DNA of 64,000 nt from Aminivibrio sp. (lineage in GTDB: Bacteria; Synergistota; Synergistia; Synergistales; Aminobacteriaceae), in assembly GCF_016756745.1 (NCBI RefSeq), contig NZ_JAESIH010000041.1, forward strand, positions 7,104 to 71,103, read 5' to 3'. The first letter of the stretch is position 1; each line of letters opens with the position of its first letter. The notes below the pieces were generated by a model. The model had not been told where the DNA came from and did no database searches. It saw nothing but the letters and a program-made list of their open reading frames with translations. Made by a program: the position numbers and the translations under genes. Of the stretch, positions 8,153-16,834 are shown one piece after another.

Positions 8153-9436
8153 TCACCCGGCCATTCCCGCCTTCGCCATGTCCTTGAGGACCTGGAGCTC
8201 CCCGGGGGACATGGTGCCTGCGAGATAGGCGGAGTAGGCCGTCTTGTTGGAGAGCAGGGGTTCGTCTCGGAGGGCGGGGAGCGAAACGGCAGCCTCCTCG
8301 AAGGAGGGCGTTCCCGGAACAGGTGAAAACTCGGCTATCCTCGGTTTGCCCCCATGTTCCAGGACGAACCGGATGGAACGTTCCACCGACCGGACCGACT
8401 GGCCCGGCACTCCGGCGAGGATGTAGGTCTCAAGCTGCCGGTCTGAAAAACCGGCCTTTCTGAGGGCGGCCAGGGCGGCCAGGTATTCTTCGTCCGATGT
8501 CTTGTCCGACCCTCTGTGCTGCATTTCCGGGTCCGAGCTTTCAAAGCTGAGGCGCAGTGTCTGGAATCCGCTTTTCTTCAGCATTTCGGCGCAGCCGTCA
8601 TCGATCTCCCGGACGTGGAGGCCGTTGGGGGTGTGGAGCCCGATGCCGGGGTACCGTTCGTTCAGAGTTTCAAGAAGGGGAAACAAATGCCGTTCCTTTC
8701 CTGCCAGGAGGGCGTCGTCGTAGAAGGCGAGGTCCCTTACTTCGCCGCTCGAGAGCTGTCGCGCCGCGTCCTCCGTCACGAGAGCCGGGTCCCTTCTCCG
8801 GTAGGTCGGTTCGAGAAGACGGGATGCGCAGTATTCGCACCGGAAGGGGCAGCCGAAGGTCGTGGCGAGGACACCGTACCGCAGTCCCCGGTACAGGTCG
8901 GTGGCAGGCAGGGAGAAATCGAGGTCCATGGGTTCCGTCTGGATCATGTCTGCTCCGGAGAGTTTTGCGTGTTCAGGGCAGAGCCGGGCGTACACGCCTC
9001 CGAGGATCACCGGGACGCCGGGAAACACCTGCCGCAGGGTGTCAATGCAGCTGAAGACCCCGTCGTACCAGTAGGTCATCATGGAGGTCACGAGGATAAA
9101 GTCTGGGGCAGGAAACCTTCCGAGGAGGACGCGGAAGTCCTCTTCCCCGAGGCCGAAACGGCGGTAGCGCCTCGGAATGGAGGCGAGGCAGGCGGGTTTG
9201 GGGATCTCCGTCTTTTTGACGGCGTTTCTTCCGAAGGAGAGCTCCCCCGTTCGTCCCTCAAAGATGCAGTCCGCCAGGTAGACCCGGTTCCCTTGCCGGC
9301 GGAGGAAGCCCAGCAGGAAGAGGAGACCCAGGGGCTTGGCCCAGAGGTCGAAAAAGGTGAAATCATGCACGGGAGGATTGACCCCCAGGACCACGGCTCC
9401 CGTCATTTTTCGAAAGAAGGGCGACAGATCGGACAC
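8153..9436 (-). CDS. B12-binding-type radical SAM protein
   Basis: This 427-residue protein has a cobalamin-binding-like N-terminal half (FILVTSMMTYWYDGV, VPVILGGVYARLCPEH) and a radical SAM core with C196, C200 and C203 in TTFGCPFRCEYC, which hold the [4Fe-4S] cluster. Downstream LAFYDDALL and LRLSFESSDPEMQ fit the TIM-barrel SAM-binding motifs, and YILAGVPGQS is typical of the group. The reaction is unknown; it could be a methylation, a ring rearrangement or a lipid or cofactor modification. It is a single gene, with the VIT-family transporter divergent. Confidence 0.85.
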   Translation of the reverse strand: MSDLSPFFRKMTGAVVLGVNPPVHDFTFFDLWAKPLGLLFLLGFLRRQGNRVYLADCIFEGRTGELSFGRNAVKKTEIPKPACLASIPRRYRRFGLGEEDFRVLLGRFPAPDFILVTSMMTYWYDGVFSCIDTLRQVFPGVPVILGGVYARLCPEHAKLSGADMIQTEPMDLDFSLPATDLYRGLRYGVLATTFGCPFRCEYCASRLLEPTYRRRDPALVTEDAARQLSSGEVRDLAFYDDALLAGKERHLFPLLETLNERYPGIGLHTPNGLHVREIDDGCAEMLKKSGFQTLRLSFESSDPEMQHRGSDKTSDEEYLAALAALRKAGFSDRQLETYILAGVPGQSVRSVERSIRFVLEHGGKPRIAEFSPVPGTPSFEEAAVSLPALRDEPLLSNKTAYSAYLAGTMSPGELQVLKDMAKAGMAG

Positions 9437-9600
9437 GGCGGTATCTCCTCCCCATATTCCCTCCCGTGGCCGGAAGGGGAGAAATCATGCCGTGGAGTAT
9501 AATAACAAAAACGCGCCGGTCCGGAGCGGTAGCGGGGCGGAAAAAAACTCCGTCCTCTTTTTTTGACAGGGGCGGAAATCTGTATACCGGGAGAATTCTG

Positions 9601-10473
9601 ATGATGTCTATAACCGAAGAAACACGATCCATTCTTTTGGGGTTCCAGAGGACGGAGATTACGGAGTACGCCGTTTACTCGGCGCTGGCGAGGCGGGTGA
9701 AGGGCCCGAACGGGGAACTGTTTTTGAGAATAGCCGAAGATGAAAAGAGGCACGCTTCCATCTGGGAGCGGTATACGGGGGTTTCCCTTCCTCCGGACAG
9801 GTGGAAGGTGGTCCTTTTCGTCCTGTTGGCCCTGGTGTTGGGCATCACCTTCGCCATCAAGCTCATGGAAAAGGGCGAGAAACGGGCGGAGAAGAACTAC
9901 GGCGCGGTGAAGGAGGCCATTCCCGAGGTCGCTGTGATTCTCAGGGAGGAAACGGAGCACGAGGCCGCCCTTGCCGACCTCATAGACGAGGAGCGCCTCC
10001 GATATATGAGCTCCATGATCCTGGGACTGAACGACGCCCTGGTGGAACTCACGGGAGCCCTGGCGGGCTTCACCTTCGCCCTCGGCAGCGGCAAGCTGGT
10101 GGCCATGGCGGGAAGCATCACGGGCATCGCCGCCGCCCTCTCCATGTCGGCGTCGGAGTATCTCTCCCAGAAGTCAGAGGAAGGGGACCGAAAACCCCTC
10201 AAGGCCGCAGTGTACACGGGCCTCATCTACCTGGGCACCGTTGTGGTGCTGGTCTTCCCCTATATAATTTTTGACAGCCCCTTTGCGGCCCTGTCCCTGA
10301 CACTTCTGAACGGGGTAGGCATCATTCTGTTCTTCACCTTTTTCATGTCGGTGGTCCGGGATGTCCCCTTCCGGAAGAATTTTCTCGAGATGCTCTCCAT
10401 CAGCCTCGGCGTGGCGGGCATTTCCTTCCTCATCGGGTACCTCGCCAGGCTCTTTCTCGGAGTGGAGCTCTGA
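9601..10473 (+). CDS. VIT1/CCC1-family iron/manganese transporter with ferritin-like N-terminus
   Basis: This 290-residue protein has an N-terminal ferritin/rubrerythrin-like helical domain (TEYAVYSALARR, then EDEKRHASIWERY, with E and H in metal-ligand spacing) and a second four-helix segment with REETEHEAAL. The VIT domain follows (SSMILGLNDALVELTGAL, ITGIAAALSMSASEYLSQ) with about five membrane helices. Such proteins move Fe2+ or Mn2+ across membranes. ATG 9601 is preceded by GGGAGA; ATG 9604 is an alternative. Confidence 0.85.
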   Translation: MMSITEETRSILLGFQRTEITEYAVYSALARRVKGPNGELFLRIAEDEKRHASIWERYTGVSLPPDRWKVVLFVLLALVLGITFAIKLMEKGEKRAEKNYGAVKEAIPEVAVILREETEHEAALADLIDEERLRYMSSMILGLNDALVELTGALAGFTFALGSGKLVAMAGSITGIAAALSMSASEYLSQKSEEGDRKPLKAAVYTGLIYLGTVVVLVFPYIIFDSPFAALSLTLLNGVGIILFFTFFMSVVRDVPFRKNFLEMLSISLGVAGISFLIGYLARLFLGVEL

Positions 10474-10523
10474 CGATATCGGTACGGTCAGAGACGGGTT
10501 TTGAGTGAAATGAAGGAGACATC

Positions 10524-10698
10524 ATGCAGACCTTTCTCCCCTACCCCGATTTTTCCGCTCCGCCGAGGTGCTTGATGTCCGCAGGCTTGGCAAGCAGAGG
10601 GCGGAGACCCCTACAGCTTCTGAACGGCCTCTCGCCGGAGTACGCCCTCCGGGGATGGCGGAACCATCCTGCCCGGACCATGTGGAGCGGCCATCCCT
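10524..10698 (+). pseudogene. Truncated pyrimidine-dimer DNA glycosylase-like gene
   Basis: AAGGAG precedes ATG 10524, which opens MQTFLPYPDF, the N-terminus of the small pyrimidine dimer glycosylase (T4 endonuclease V-like, PF03013) family. After a one-base loss the conserved AEVLDVRRLGKQRAET follows in another frame; an extra C returns it to the first frame as LQLLNGLSPEYALRGWRNHP and ARTMWSGHP. The TAA stop lies inside the repeat element that starts at 10696. The C-terminal half is absent. The normal role would be repair of UV-type damage. Confidence 0.75.
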
Positions 10699-10840
10699 AA
10701 ATCAGCAGGTTTCTCTCCCCTCAGGCGCCCTCTCTCAGGGGATATCTTTGCAAAGAGCGCGGAGCAGGATCTCTTCGCCCCGGGGATGGCGAATTCACCG
10801 TATGTCCGGCGGTGACGCTCCCGCTGCCTGCGGATTTAGG
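10696..10840 (+). mobile_element. CCTAAATCC-family structured element, copy B
   Basis: The 145-base element begins CCTAAATCAGCAGG and ends CCTGCGGATTTAGG (13 of 14 pair). The right arm GGTGACGCTCCCGCTGCC matches the other copies; the left arm and the internal hairpins differ (CAGGCGCC..., GGGGATGGCGAATTCACC). No flanking duplication is visible. The left end supplies the stop of the glycosylase pseudogene. The right end lies 37 bases before the TATAAT of the thiT leader. Confidence 0.75.
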
Positions 10841-10896
10841 CGGGTCTCGGGACGGTGACCGGAAAGAAAGAGAAGAGTATAATATCCTCATTCGCA

Positions 10897-11032
10897 TCGG
10901 GGGAGTTCGGAAAGGACTGAGAGGGGGCATCACAGCCCCGACCCCTGGAACCTGATCCGGGTCATGCCGGCGAAGGGAAGGTGCCCGTTTCAAGGACATT
11001 CCTCCGACGCATATCTGCAAAGGAGGATTTTT
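10897..11032 (+). promoter_or_regulatory. TPP riboswitch with expression platform, preceded by TATAAT
   Basis: The aptamer (about 10897-10983) has the thi-box landmarks ACTGAGAGGGG, GACCCCTGGAACCTG and TGATCCGGGTCATGCC followed by GGCGAAGGGAAGG. A TATAAT at 10878-10883 fits the -10 element, with a poor -35. Downstream, CCTCC at 11001-11005 is complementary to the GGAGG ribosome site at 11022-11026, and six T follow, so this short hairpin could hide the ribosome site or end transcription when thiamine pyrophosphate is bound. It directly precedes thiT. Confidence 0.92.
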
Positions 11033-11033
11033 T

Positions 11034-11549
11034 ATGCCCGGTGATAAAAACAGGATTCTCGTGGAAGGCTCCCTCGCGGTTGCCCTGTCGGTCGTCTTTT
11101 CGGCCCTGAGGCTGTGGACCATGCCCCAGGGCGGCTCCATTACCCTGGAGATGGTGCCTCTCTTCCTTTTCGCCCTGCGGAGGGGAGGAAAGGCGGGATG
11201 CTTCGCGGGAGCCGTTTCGGGCATCATGCAGCTCATGACAGGCGGCTACGTAGTGCACCCCCTCCAGGCGCTGCTCGACTATCCGGCGGCCTTCGGCGTT
11301 CTCGGCCTGGCCGGGTTCTTCGCGGGCAGCCCCCTGGTGGGGATGGCCCTTTCGGGGCTGCTGCGGTTCGGATGCCACGTCCTCTCCGGAGTGATCTTCT
11401 TCGGCAGCTTCGCCCCCGAGGGAAGCAACGTGTGGATCTACTCCTCGGTCTACAACGGCTCGTTCCTTCTTCCCACCCTTGTTGTGTCCGCCGTGCTGGT
11501 GCACCTCATTCTGCCCCGGCTTTCGGTCTTCGGGACGGGCAGGCGATAA
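11034..11549 (+). CDS. thiT: Thiamine transporter ThiT (ECF S component)
   Basis: This 171-residue membrane protein has about six hydrophobic helices and the ThiT/YuaJ pattern: LRLWTMPQGGSITLEMVPLF at residues 23-42, VHPLQALLDYPAAFGVLGL in the middle and GSNVWIYSSVYNGSFLLPTL near the end, residues that line the thiamine pocket in this family. ThiT binds thiamine and works with a shared ECF ATPase/EcfT module, which is not encoded here. The upstream TPP riboswitch supports the assignment. The 3' end overlaps the convergent mutY by 44 bases. Confidence 0.92.
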   Translation: MPGDKNRILVEGSLAVALSVVFSALRLWTMPQGGSITLEMVPLFLFALRRGGKAGCFAGAVSGIMQLMTGGYVVHPLQALLDYPAAFGVLGLAGFFAGSPLVGMALSGLLRFGCHVLSGVIFFGSFAPEGSNVWIYSSVYNGSFLLPTLVVSAVLVHLILPRLSVFGTGRR

Positions 11550-12609
11550 GCCCGGCCCTGAACAGCATCTTCCGTACTCCGGCGCTCCCGGCGGGAAGGG
11601 GAATGGAGGCGAGTTCGTCGCCCCCGGCCCATCTCCCTCCGGGAACGTTCTGTTGCAGGCCGTCCGGGGCAGGAACCACCGTCACCCGGAGAGAGACGCG
11701 CCACCGGGTGAAAGAGCACCGGACCAGGCCGAAATCAGCCCCTTCGGTTTGCGAAAGCGCGGGAGGAAGGGGCGGTTCCGCCGGAGGAGCTTCCCAGGGG
11801 AACTCTTCGAAGCCGGCCCAGAGCCCCCGGGGAGGACGCTTCCGGAGGTAGACTTTTCCTTCCCTGAGAAGGACGATCATCCGCCCTTCCGCCGTTTCCC
11901 CCTTTTCCCTCCCTGAAAAGACGGGGCGGAGCAGGACCGTCCCCCGTTCACGAGCGCGGCAGATCCCTGAAAGAGGGCATTCTCCGCACTTGGGCGACCG
12001 GGGAAGGCAGAGAGTGGCCCCGAGCTCCATCACCGCCTGGTTGAAGTCCCCTGGGCGGTCCCGGGGAAGGATGCGGACAAAGGCCTCCCGGACGGCCGCC
12101 TCGCCGGCGGAACGATCCACCGGGCTTTCGAGGTCGAGAAGGCGGGAGAACACCCTCTTCCCGTTGGCGTCCACCGCCGGAACGGGAAGGCCGAAGGCGA
12201 TGCTCGCCACCGCTCCGGCGGTGTAAGGGCCCACGCCGGGAAGGGCAAGGAGCTCCTCGTAGGACTCCGGAAGCCTGCCTCCGAGGGTAGCGGCGATCAC
12301 CTTCGCCGCCGTCAGGAGGTTCCGTGCCCTGCCGTAGTAGCCCATGCCCTCCCATGCCTTGAGGACGTCCTCCTCGGGGGCGCGGGCAAGGGCTTCCGCT
12401 GTGGGAAAGAGGGCGGTCCACCGGAGGTAGTAGTCCGCCGCCCGGGATGTCTGGGTCTGCTGGAGCATCACCTCGGAAATCCATATTTTGTACGGGTCTG
12501 CCGTCTCCCTCCAGGGAAAGGGACGCCGGACCCGGTCGTACCAGTCTAAAAGGGCTGTTGTGGTCTGCTCCCCATACCGCCCGGAGGTGAAGATTCCCTT
12601 TTCCGTCAT
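11506..12609 (-). CDS. mutY: A/G-specific adenine DNA glycosylase
   Basis: This 367-residue protein removes adenine mispaired with 8-oxoguanine. It shows WISEVMLQQTQTS with the catalytic Glu, the helix-hairpin-helix LPGVGPYTAGAVASIAFG followed by VDANGKRV with the catalytic Asp, and a [4Fe-4S] site (C-x6-C-x2-C-x5-C in LCLPRSPKCGECPLSGIC). The C-terminal half (YLRKRPPRGLWAGFEEFPWE) is the NUDIX-like 8-oxoG recognition domain. ATG 12609 has AAGGAG before it; the longer frame adds 20 unrelated residues. It overlaps the 3' end of thiT convergently. Confidence 0.93.
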   Translation of the reverse strand: MTEKGIFTSGRYGEQTTTALLDWYDRVRRPFPWRETADPYKIWISEVMLQQTQTSRAADYYLRWTALFPTAEALARAPEEDVLKAWEGMGYYGRARNLLTAAKVIAATLGGRLPESYEELLALPGVGPYTAGAVASIAFGLPVPAVDANGKRVFSRLLDLESPVDRSAGEAAVREAFVRILPRDRPGDFNQAVMELGATLCLPRSPKCGECPLSGICRARERGTVLLRPVFSGREKGETAEGRMIVLLREGKVYLRKRPPRGLWAGFEEFPWEAPPAEPPLPPALSQTEGADFGLVRCSFTRWRVSLRVTVVPAPDGLQQNVPGGRWAGGDELASIPLPAGSAGVRKMLFRAGLIACPSRRPKAGAE

Positions 12610-12710
12610 GAAATGACTCCTTCCGTGTTCTTTCGGAAAAACTGTTCTCTCTGCCGTCATAGGGTACAATAACTTACAGATTGATGCACCACCTGGGGGA
12701 GGAGAGAACC

Positions 12711-14630
12711 ATGACCGGAGCAGAAAAAACGCAGTATGATTTTTCCCTTTTCGGGGAGATGGATTCTTATCTCTTCCGTGAGGGGAACCATTGCCGCCTC
12801 TATGAAAGACTCGGCGCCCACGTCACGGAACACGGCGGGAAGCGGGGAACATACTTTGCCGTCTGGGCTCCCAACGCCGAGGAAGTGAGCGTGACCGGCA
12901 CCTTCAACGAGTGGAACAGGACCGCCAACTACCTCTCTTCCCGGAAGGACAGCTCCGGAGTCTGGGAGGGTTTTATCCCGGGAGTGGAAAAAGGTGCGCT
13001 CTACAAGTACTCCCTCCGCACCCGCGGGGGGGAGGTCATCGAGAAAGGGGACCCCTTTGCCTGCTTCTGGGAAGTGTCCCCGAAGACGGCCTCCATAGTC
13101 TGGCCCCATGAATACGAATGGGGAGACGGGGAATGGATGGCTTCCAGGAAGGAGAAAAACGCCCTGGACGCCCCGATGTCGGTGTACGAGGTTCATATCG
13201 GCTCATGGAGGAGGAATCCCGTGGAAGGGTTCCGGTCACTCTCGTACCGGGAACTCGGCCACGAGCTGGGAGACTACGCTCTGTCCATGGGGTTCACCCA
13301 CGTGGAACTCCTTCCGGTGATGGAGCACCCCTTCTACGGCTCGTGGGGATACCAGACCCTGGGCTACTTCGCACCCTCCAGCAGGTACGGCACCCCGGAG
13401 GATTTCATGTACATGGTGGACGTGCTGCACCAGAAGGGCATCGGCGTGATCCTCGACTGGGTGCCTTCCCACTTTCCGGCGGACGGTTACGGCCTGGCGA
13501 AGTTTGACGGCACATGCCTTTACGAGCACGAGGATCCCCGGAAAGGCTACCACCCCGACTGGGGAAGCTGGATTTTCAACTACGGCAGGAACGAGGTGAG
13601 GGGGTTTCTGCTGAGCAGCGCCTTCTTCTGGCTCGACCGGTTCCACGCCGACGGCCTGAGGGTGGACGCCGTGGCCTCCATGCTCTACCTGGACTACTCC
13701 AGAAAGGCGGGGGAGTGGATCCCCAACCGGTTCGGCGGCCGGGAGAACCTCGAGGCCATCGACTTTCTGAAAAAACTGAACGAAGCCGTCTACGGCGAGT
13801 TTCCCGACGTACAGACCATCGCCGAGGAATCCACCGCGTGGCCCATGGTCACCCGCCCCGTGTTCGTGGGGGGGCTGGGGTTCGGCATGAAGTGGAACAT
13901 GGGGTGGATGCACGACACCATTGCCTTCATGTCAAAAGACCCGGTGTACCGGAAGTACAGCCACGACAAGATCACCTTCAGCATCATGTACGCCTTTACG
14001 GAGAATTTCCTTCTTCCCTTTTCCCATGACGAGGTGGTCCACGGCAAGGGATCCATGCTGGGCAAGATGCCCGGGGACGCCTGGCAGAAATTTGCCAACC
14101 TCCGAGTGCTCTACGGCTATATGTTCGCCCATCCCGGCAAAAAACTCCTGTTCATGGGGTGCGAATTCGCCCAGGGGAAGGAATGGGACCATGACGACAG
14201 CCTCCAGTGGGACCAGCTTTCCATCCCGGAGCACAGGGGAATCTCCCTTCTCGTGGCGGAGCTGAACCGGGTGTATCGGCAAGAACCGGCCCTCCACGAG
14301 CGGGATTTTACTCCCGACGGCTTCGAGTGGTGCGATTTCTCCGACTGGGAAAAGAGCGTGGTCTCCTTCGTCCGGAAGAGCGCTTCCGGCGACATGATCC
14401 TGGCCGTGTTTAACTTTACCCCGGTGCCCAGGCTCCATTACCGGATTCCCGTTCCCTGCGGGGGCTACTGGCGGGAAATCCTGAACAGCGATGCAAAGGA
14501 ATACGGCGGTTCCGGGTTCGGCAACTACGGGGGGCTTCACTCGGAGGAGCTTCGGTGGAAACAGGGCGAACACTCCCTCTGCCTCACCCTTCCTCCACTG
14601 GGGATGCTGTTCCTGAAGCTGGAACGGTAA
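12711..14630 (+). CDS. glgB: 1,4-alpha-glucan branching enzyme
   Basis: This 639-residue GH13 enzyme makes alpha-1,6 branches in glycogen. It has an N-terminal CBM48 ([21 protein letters not shown]), then the (beta/alpha)8 barrel with catalytic residues in [13 protein letters not shown] (Asp nucleophile), AEESTAWP (Glu acid/base) and [15 protein letters not shown], and a C-terminal beta domain. ATG 12711 is used because GGGAGGAGAG lies just upstream; the earlier ATG at 12681 has no such site. A TACAAT at 12665 may be the -10 element. No other glycogen genes are adjacent. Confidence 0.95.
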   Translation: MTGAEKTQYDFSLFGEMDSYLFREGNHCRLYERLGAHVTEHGGKRGTYFAVWAPNAEEVSVTGTFNEWNRTANYLSSRKDSSGVWEGFIPGVEKGALYKYSLRTRGGEVIEKGDPFACFWEVSPKTASIVWPHEYEWGDGEWMASRKEKNALDAPMSVYEVHIGSWRRNPVEGFRSLSYRELGHELGDYALSMGFTHVELLPVMEHPFYGSWGYQTLGYFAPSSRYGTPEDFMYMVDVLHQKGIGVILDWVPSHFPADGYGLAKFDGTCLYEHEDPRKGYHPDWGSWIFNYGRNEVRGFLLSSAFFWLDRFHADGLRVDAVASMLYLDYSRKAGEWIPNRFGGRENLEAIDFLKKLNEAVYGEFPDVQTIAEESTAWPMVTRPVFVGGLGFGMKWNMGWMHDTIAFMSKDPVYRKYSHDKITFSIMYAFTENFLLPFSHDEVVHGKGSMLGKMPGDAWQKFANLRVLYGYMFAHPGKKLLFMGCEFAQGKEWDHDDSLQWDQLSIPEHRGISLLVAELNRVYRQEPALHERDFTPDGFEWCDFSDWEKSVVSFVRKSASGDMILAVFNFTPVPRLHYRIPVPCGGYWREILNSDAKEYGGSGFGNYGGLHSEELRWKQGEHSLCLTLPPLGMLFLKLER

Positions 14631-14638
14631 AGAGGGGC

Positions 14639-14670
14639 GGACCCGACAGGGTCCACCCTTGTCAGTTTTT
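14639..14670. terminator. Possible terminator between convergent glgB and the M20 gene
   Basis: GGACCC-GACA-GGGTCC forms a short perfect hairpin at 14639-14654, and a run of five T ends at 14670 in the glgB direction. The gap between stem and T run is long, so this is weak. Confidence 0.35.
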
Positions 14671-14679
14671 CGCTGGTTT

Positions 14680-15924
14680 TCAGACCATGGCCTTCGCCAG
14701 GGAGAGCACGGCGCCCAGAACCACGTCCACGCCCTTCTTGATCTGGCCGTAGTCGGTCCACTCCTCCGGGCAGTGGCTCCGTCCTCCCTTGCTGGGTACG
14801 AAGACCAGTCCCGTGTCCGTGGCCGATGCCATGATCATGGCGTCGTGCCCTGCGCCGCTCTGCATGACCATCGACGAATAACCCCGCTTCGCCGCCTCCG
14901 CCTCGAAAAGGCCGAGGATCTCCGCCGACATCTCCACGGGACTGACGGTGAGCTTGTCGGTGACGGATATGGCGACGCCGTGCTTCTTCTCAAGCTCCTT
15001 CAGGAAGGCGGCGAAGGACCCGGTCACCTGTTCGAGCTTCTCCATGTACACCGACCGGACGTCGATGGTGAAGAACACTCTCCCAGGAACGATGTTCGCC
15101 CCGCCGGGGAAGACTTCCATCCTGCCCACGGTTCCCACCGTCCCCCCGGCGGCTTCCTTCGCCGCCCGGTCGAGGAAGAGGACTGCCTCGGCGGCGGCGA
15201 TCAGGGCGTTGCACCGCATGTCCATGGGGGTAGTCCCGGCGTGGTCCGGCCTGCCGAGGATCTCCACGTCCCTCTGGCTGATGCCCACGACGGACTTGAC
15301 AAGGCCGAGGTCGGTCCCGCTGCTCTCGAGGATGGGGCCCTGCTCGATGTGCATCTCGATGAAGGCCTTCAGACTGCCCTGGGGCCGGACTGCCTCGCCG
15401 ATTTTGTCGGGATCGAAGCCGAAGGCTTTCATGGCCTCTGCGGCGGACACTCCGTCCCGGTCTTTGAAGATATCCAGGGCTTCCCTGGTGACCTTGCCCG
15501 TCATGGCCCTGCTGCCGTACAGCCCTCCGCCGAACCGGGCTCCTTCCTCTTCCACCAGAGCGGCGAACTCCAGAGGATGCTCCGAGGCGATGCCGTTCTC
15601 ATGGAGGACCCTGGCGATCTCCAGGCCCATGACCACTCCTGCCGGGCCGTCGAAGGCCCCGCCGTTCTTCACCGAGTCGAAATGGGACCCGATCATGATG
15701 ACCGGCGCCCCGGGGATGGTTCCCTCACGCCGCCCGAACAAATTTCCTGCCGTGTCCTCGAAGACCGTCAGCCCCGCCCCCCTCATTTCAGAGGCTATGT
15801 AGTCCCTGGTCAGCCGGTCCTCCCTCGAGAAGGAGAATCTCGTCATGCCCTTCCCGGGCGTGGCCGTAAACCCGGCCATGGTTTCGATGTCCCTTTTTAT
15901 CCTCTCTGTTTTTGCCTCCAGCAT
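14680..15924 (-). CDS. M20-family amidohydrolase (allantoate / N-carbamoyl-amino-acid hydrolase type)
   Basis: This 414-residue zinc-dependent hydrolase has GSHFDSVKNGGAFDGPAG (metal His and Asp), ALVEEEGARFGG (catalytic and metal Glu), EMHIEQGP and a C-terminal SGAGHDAMIM with a metal His. This is the pattern of the hydantoinase/carbamoylase subgroup, which cleaves N-carbamoyl amino acids, allantoate or ureidoglycolate. The exact substrate cannot be read off. It is followed on the same strand, 34 bases apart, by a DMT-type exporter gene lying upstream, so the two may share a message. Confidence 0.88.
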   Translation of the reverse strand: MLEAKTERIKRDIETMAGFTATPGKGMTRFSFSREDRLTRDYIASEMRGAGLTVFEDTAGNLFGRREGTIPGAPVIMIGSHFDSVKNGGAFDGPAGVVMGLEIARVLHENGIASEHPLEFAALVEEEGARFGGGLYGSRAMTGKVTREALDIFKDRDGVSAAEAMKAFGFDPDKIGEAVRPQGSLKAFIEMHIEQGPILESSGTDLGLVKSVVGISQRDVEILGRPDHAGTTPMDMRCNALIAAAEAVLFLDRAAKEAAGGTVGTVGRMEVFPGGANIVPGRVFFTIDVRSVYMEKLEQVTGSFAAFLKELEKKHGVAISVTDKLTVSPVEMSAEILGLFEAEAAKRGYSSMVMQSGAGHDAMIMASATDTGLVFVPSKGGRSHCPEEWTDYGQIKKGVDVVLGAVLSLAKAMV

Positions 15925-15958
15925 GTCTATTCTTCCTTCTTTCCTTTTGCCGTCCGTT

Positions 15959-16828
15959 CTATTCTTCTTTTGACGCGATGAAAATCCCCGCCAGAATGAG
16001 AGCGCCCCCCGCCGCCTTGCCCAGGGTCACGGGTTCGGAGAGGAAGAGGGCCGCGAGGATGGTGCTGCCGATGGGCTCCCCCAGAAGGCAGAGTGCCACG
16101 GTCCCCCCGGAAAGCCAGCGGAGGGCCCAGTTGTAGCTCGAATGGCCGAGGATCTGGGGCACCAGGGCCATGAGAAAGAAGGCGGCCCAGGTTGTTCCCG
16201 AATACCCTGAGGGCGGGAGCCCCATGGCGGCCACGATGGCCCACAGGACAAGGGCGGATGTGCCGTAGTTCAGGGTCACGTAGCCCGTCAGGGACATCCT
16301 TGGGCGGACTCTTCTGCCGAAGAGGATGTACAGGGCGGCAAAAAAGCTTCCCAGCAGGGCGAGAAAATCACCCCAGAGGGCGCTCCCCCCGAGGGCAAAA
16401 TCGCCCCACCCTATGATGACCCCTCCTGGAAGGGCGAGAAGCAGGCCCTTCTTCAGCCGGGAAGAAAAAGGATCTCCCGTCAGCAGGGGGGAGAGCAGGC
16501 CCGTCCACAGGGGAATGGCGTTCACGATGACCACGCTGCTCGCCACGGTGGTGTAGAAGAGAGAGGAGATCCACGTGGCGAAGTGCAGGGCAAGAAAGCC
16601 CCCAGAGAGCACCACCGTCAGGAGGTCTTTTCTGGAGAGGGCCCGGGCCTCCCGAAGGGTGCCCGCCCCCGTGAAGGGCAACAGGAAAAGGGTGGCGAGC
16701 CCCGTCCTGTAGGCGGCGATCACCAGAGCCGGCGCATCCGCCATGCGGGCGAAGATGGCCCCGGTGGAGATGGCGAACACTCCCACGAAAAGGACGAGCC
16801 GGATCGATACCGGGGGCTTCTCCGCCAC
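15959..16828 (-). CDS. EamA/DMT-superfamily transporter
   Basis: This 289-residue protein has about ten hydrophobic helices in two EamA repeats (VLFVGVFAISTGAIFARM at the start; GDFLALLGSFFAALYILFG starting the second half) and GEPIGSTILAALFLSEPVT near the end, the usual DMT signature. These carriers export amino acids or other metabolites. GTG at 16828 is the start. The aldo/keto reductase gene ends 6 bases upstream, suggesting one operon with the M20 hydrolase. Confidence 0.85.
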   Translation of the reverse strand: MAEKPPVSIRLVLFVGVFAISTGAIFARMADAPALVIAAYRTGLATLFLLPFTGAGTLREARALSRKDLLTVVLSGGFLALHFATWISSLFYTTVASSVVIVNAIPLWTGLLSPLLTGDPFSSRLKKGLLLALPGGVIIGWGDFALGGSALWGDFLALLGSFFAALYILFGRRVRPRMSLTGYVTLNYGTSALVLWAIVAAMGLPPSGYSGTTWAAFFLMALVPQILGHSSYNWALRWLSGGTVALCLLGEPIGSTILAALFLSEPVTLGKAAGGALILAGIFIASKEE

Positions 16829-16834
16829 GACTGT

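Noticed and set aside
9567-9588. TTGACA...TATACC upstream of the VIT gene as a promoter
   Set aside because: The spacer is only 14 bases, too short for a normal sigma-70 promoter.
14659-15981. A 440-codon plus-strand frame opposite the M20 gene
   Set aside because: The minus-strand M20 protein has all metal and catalytic motifs; the opposite frame has none.
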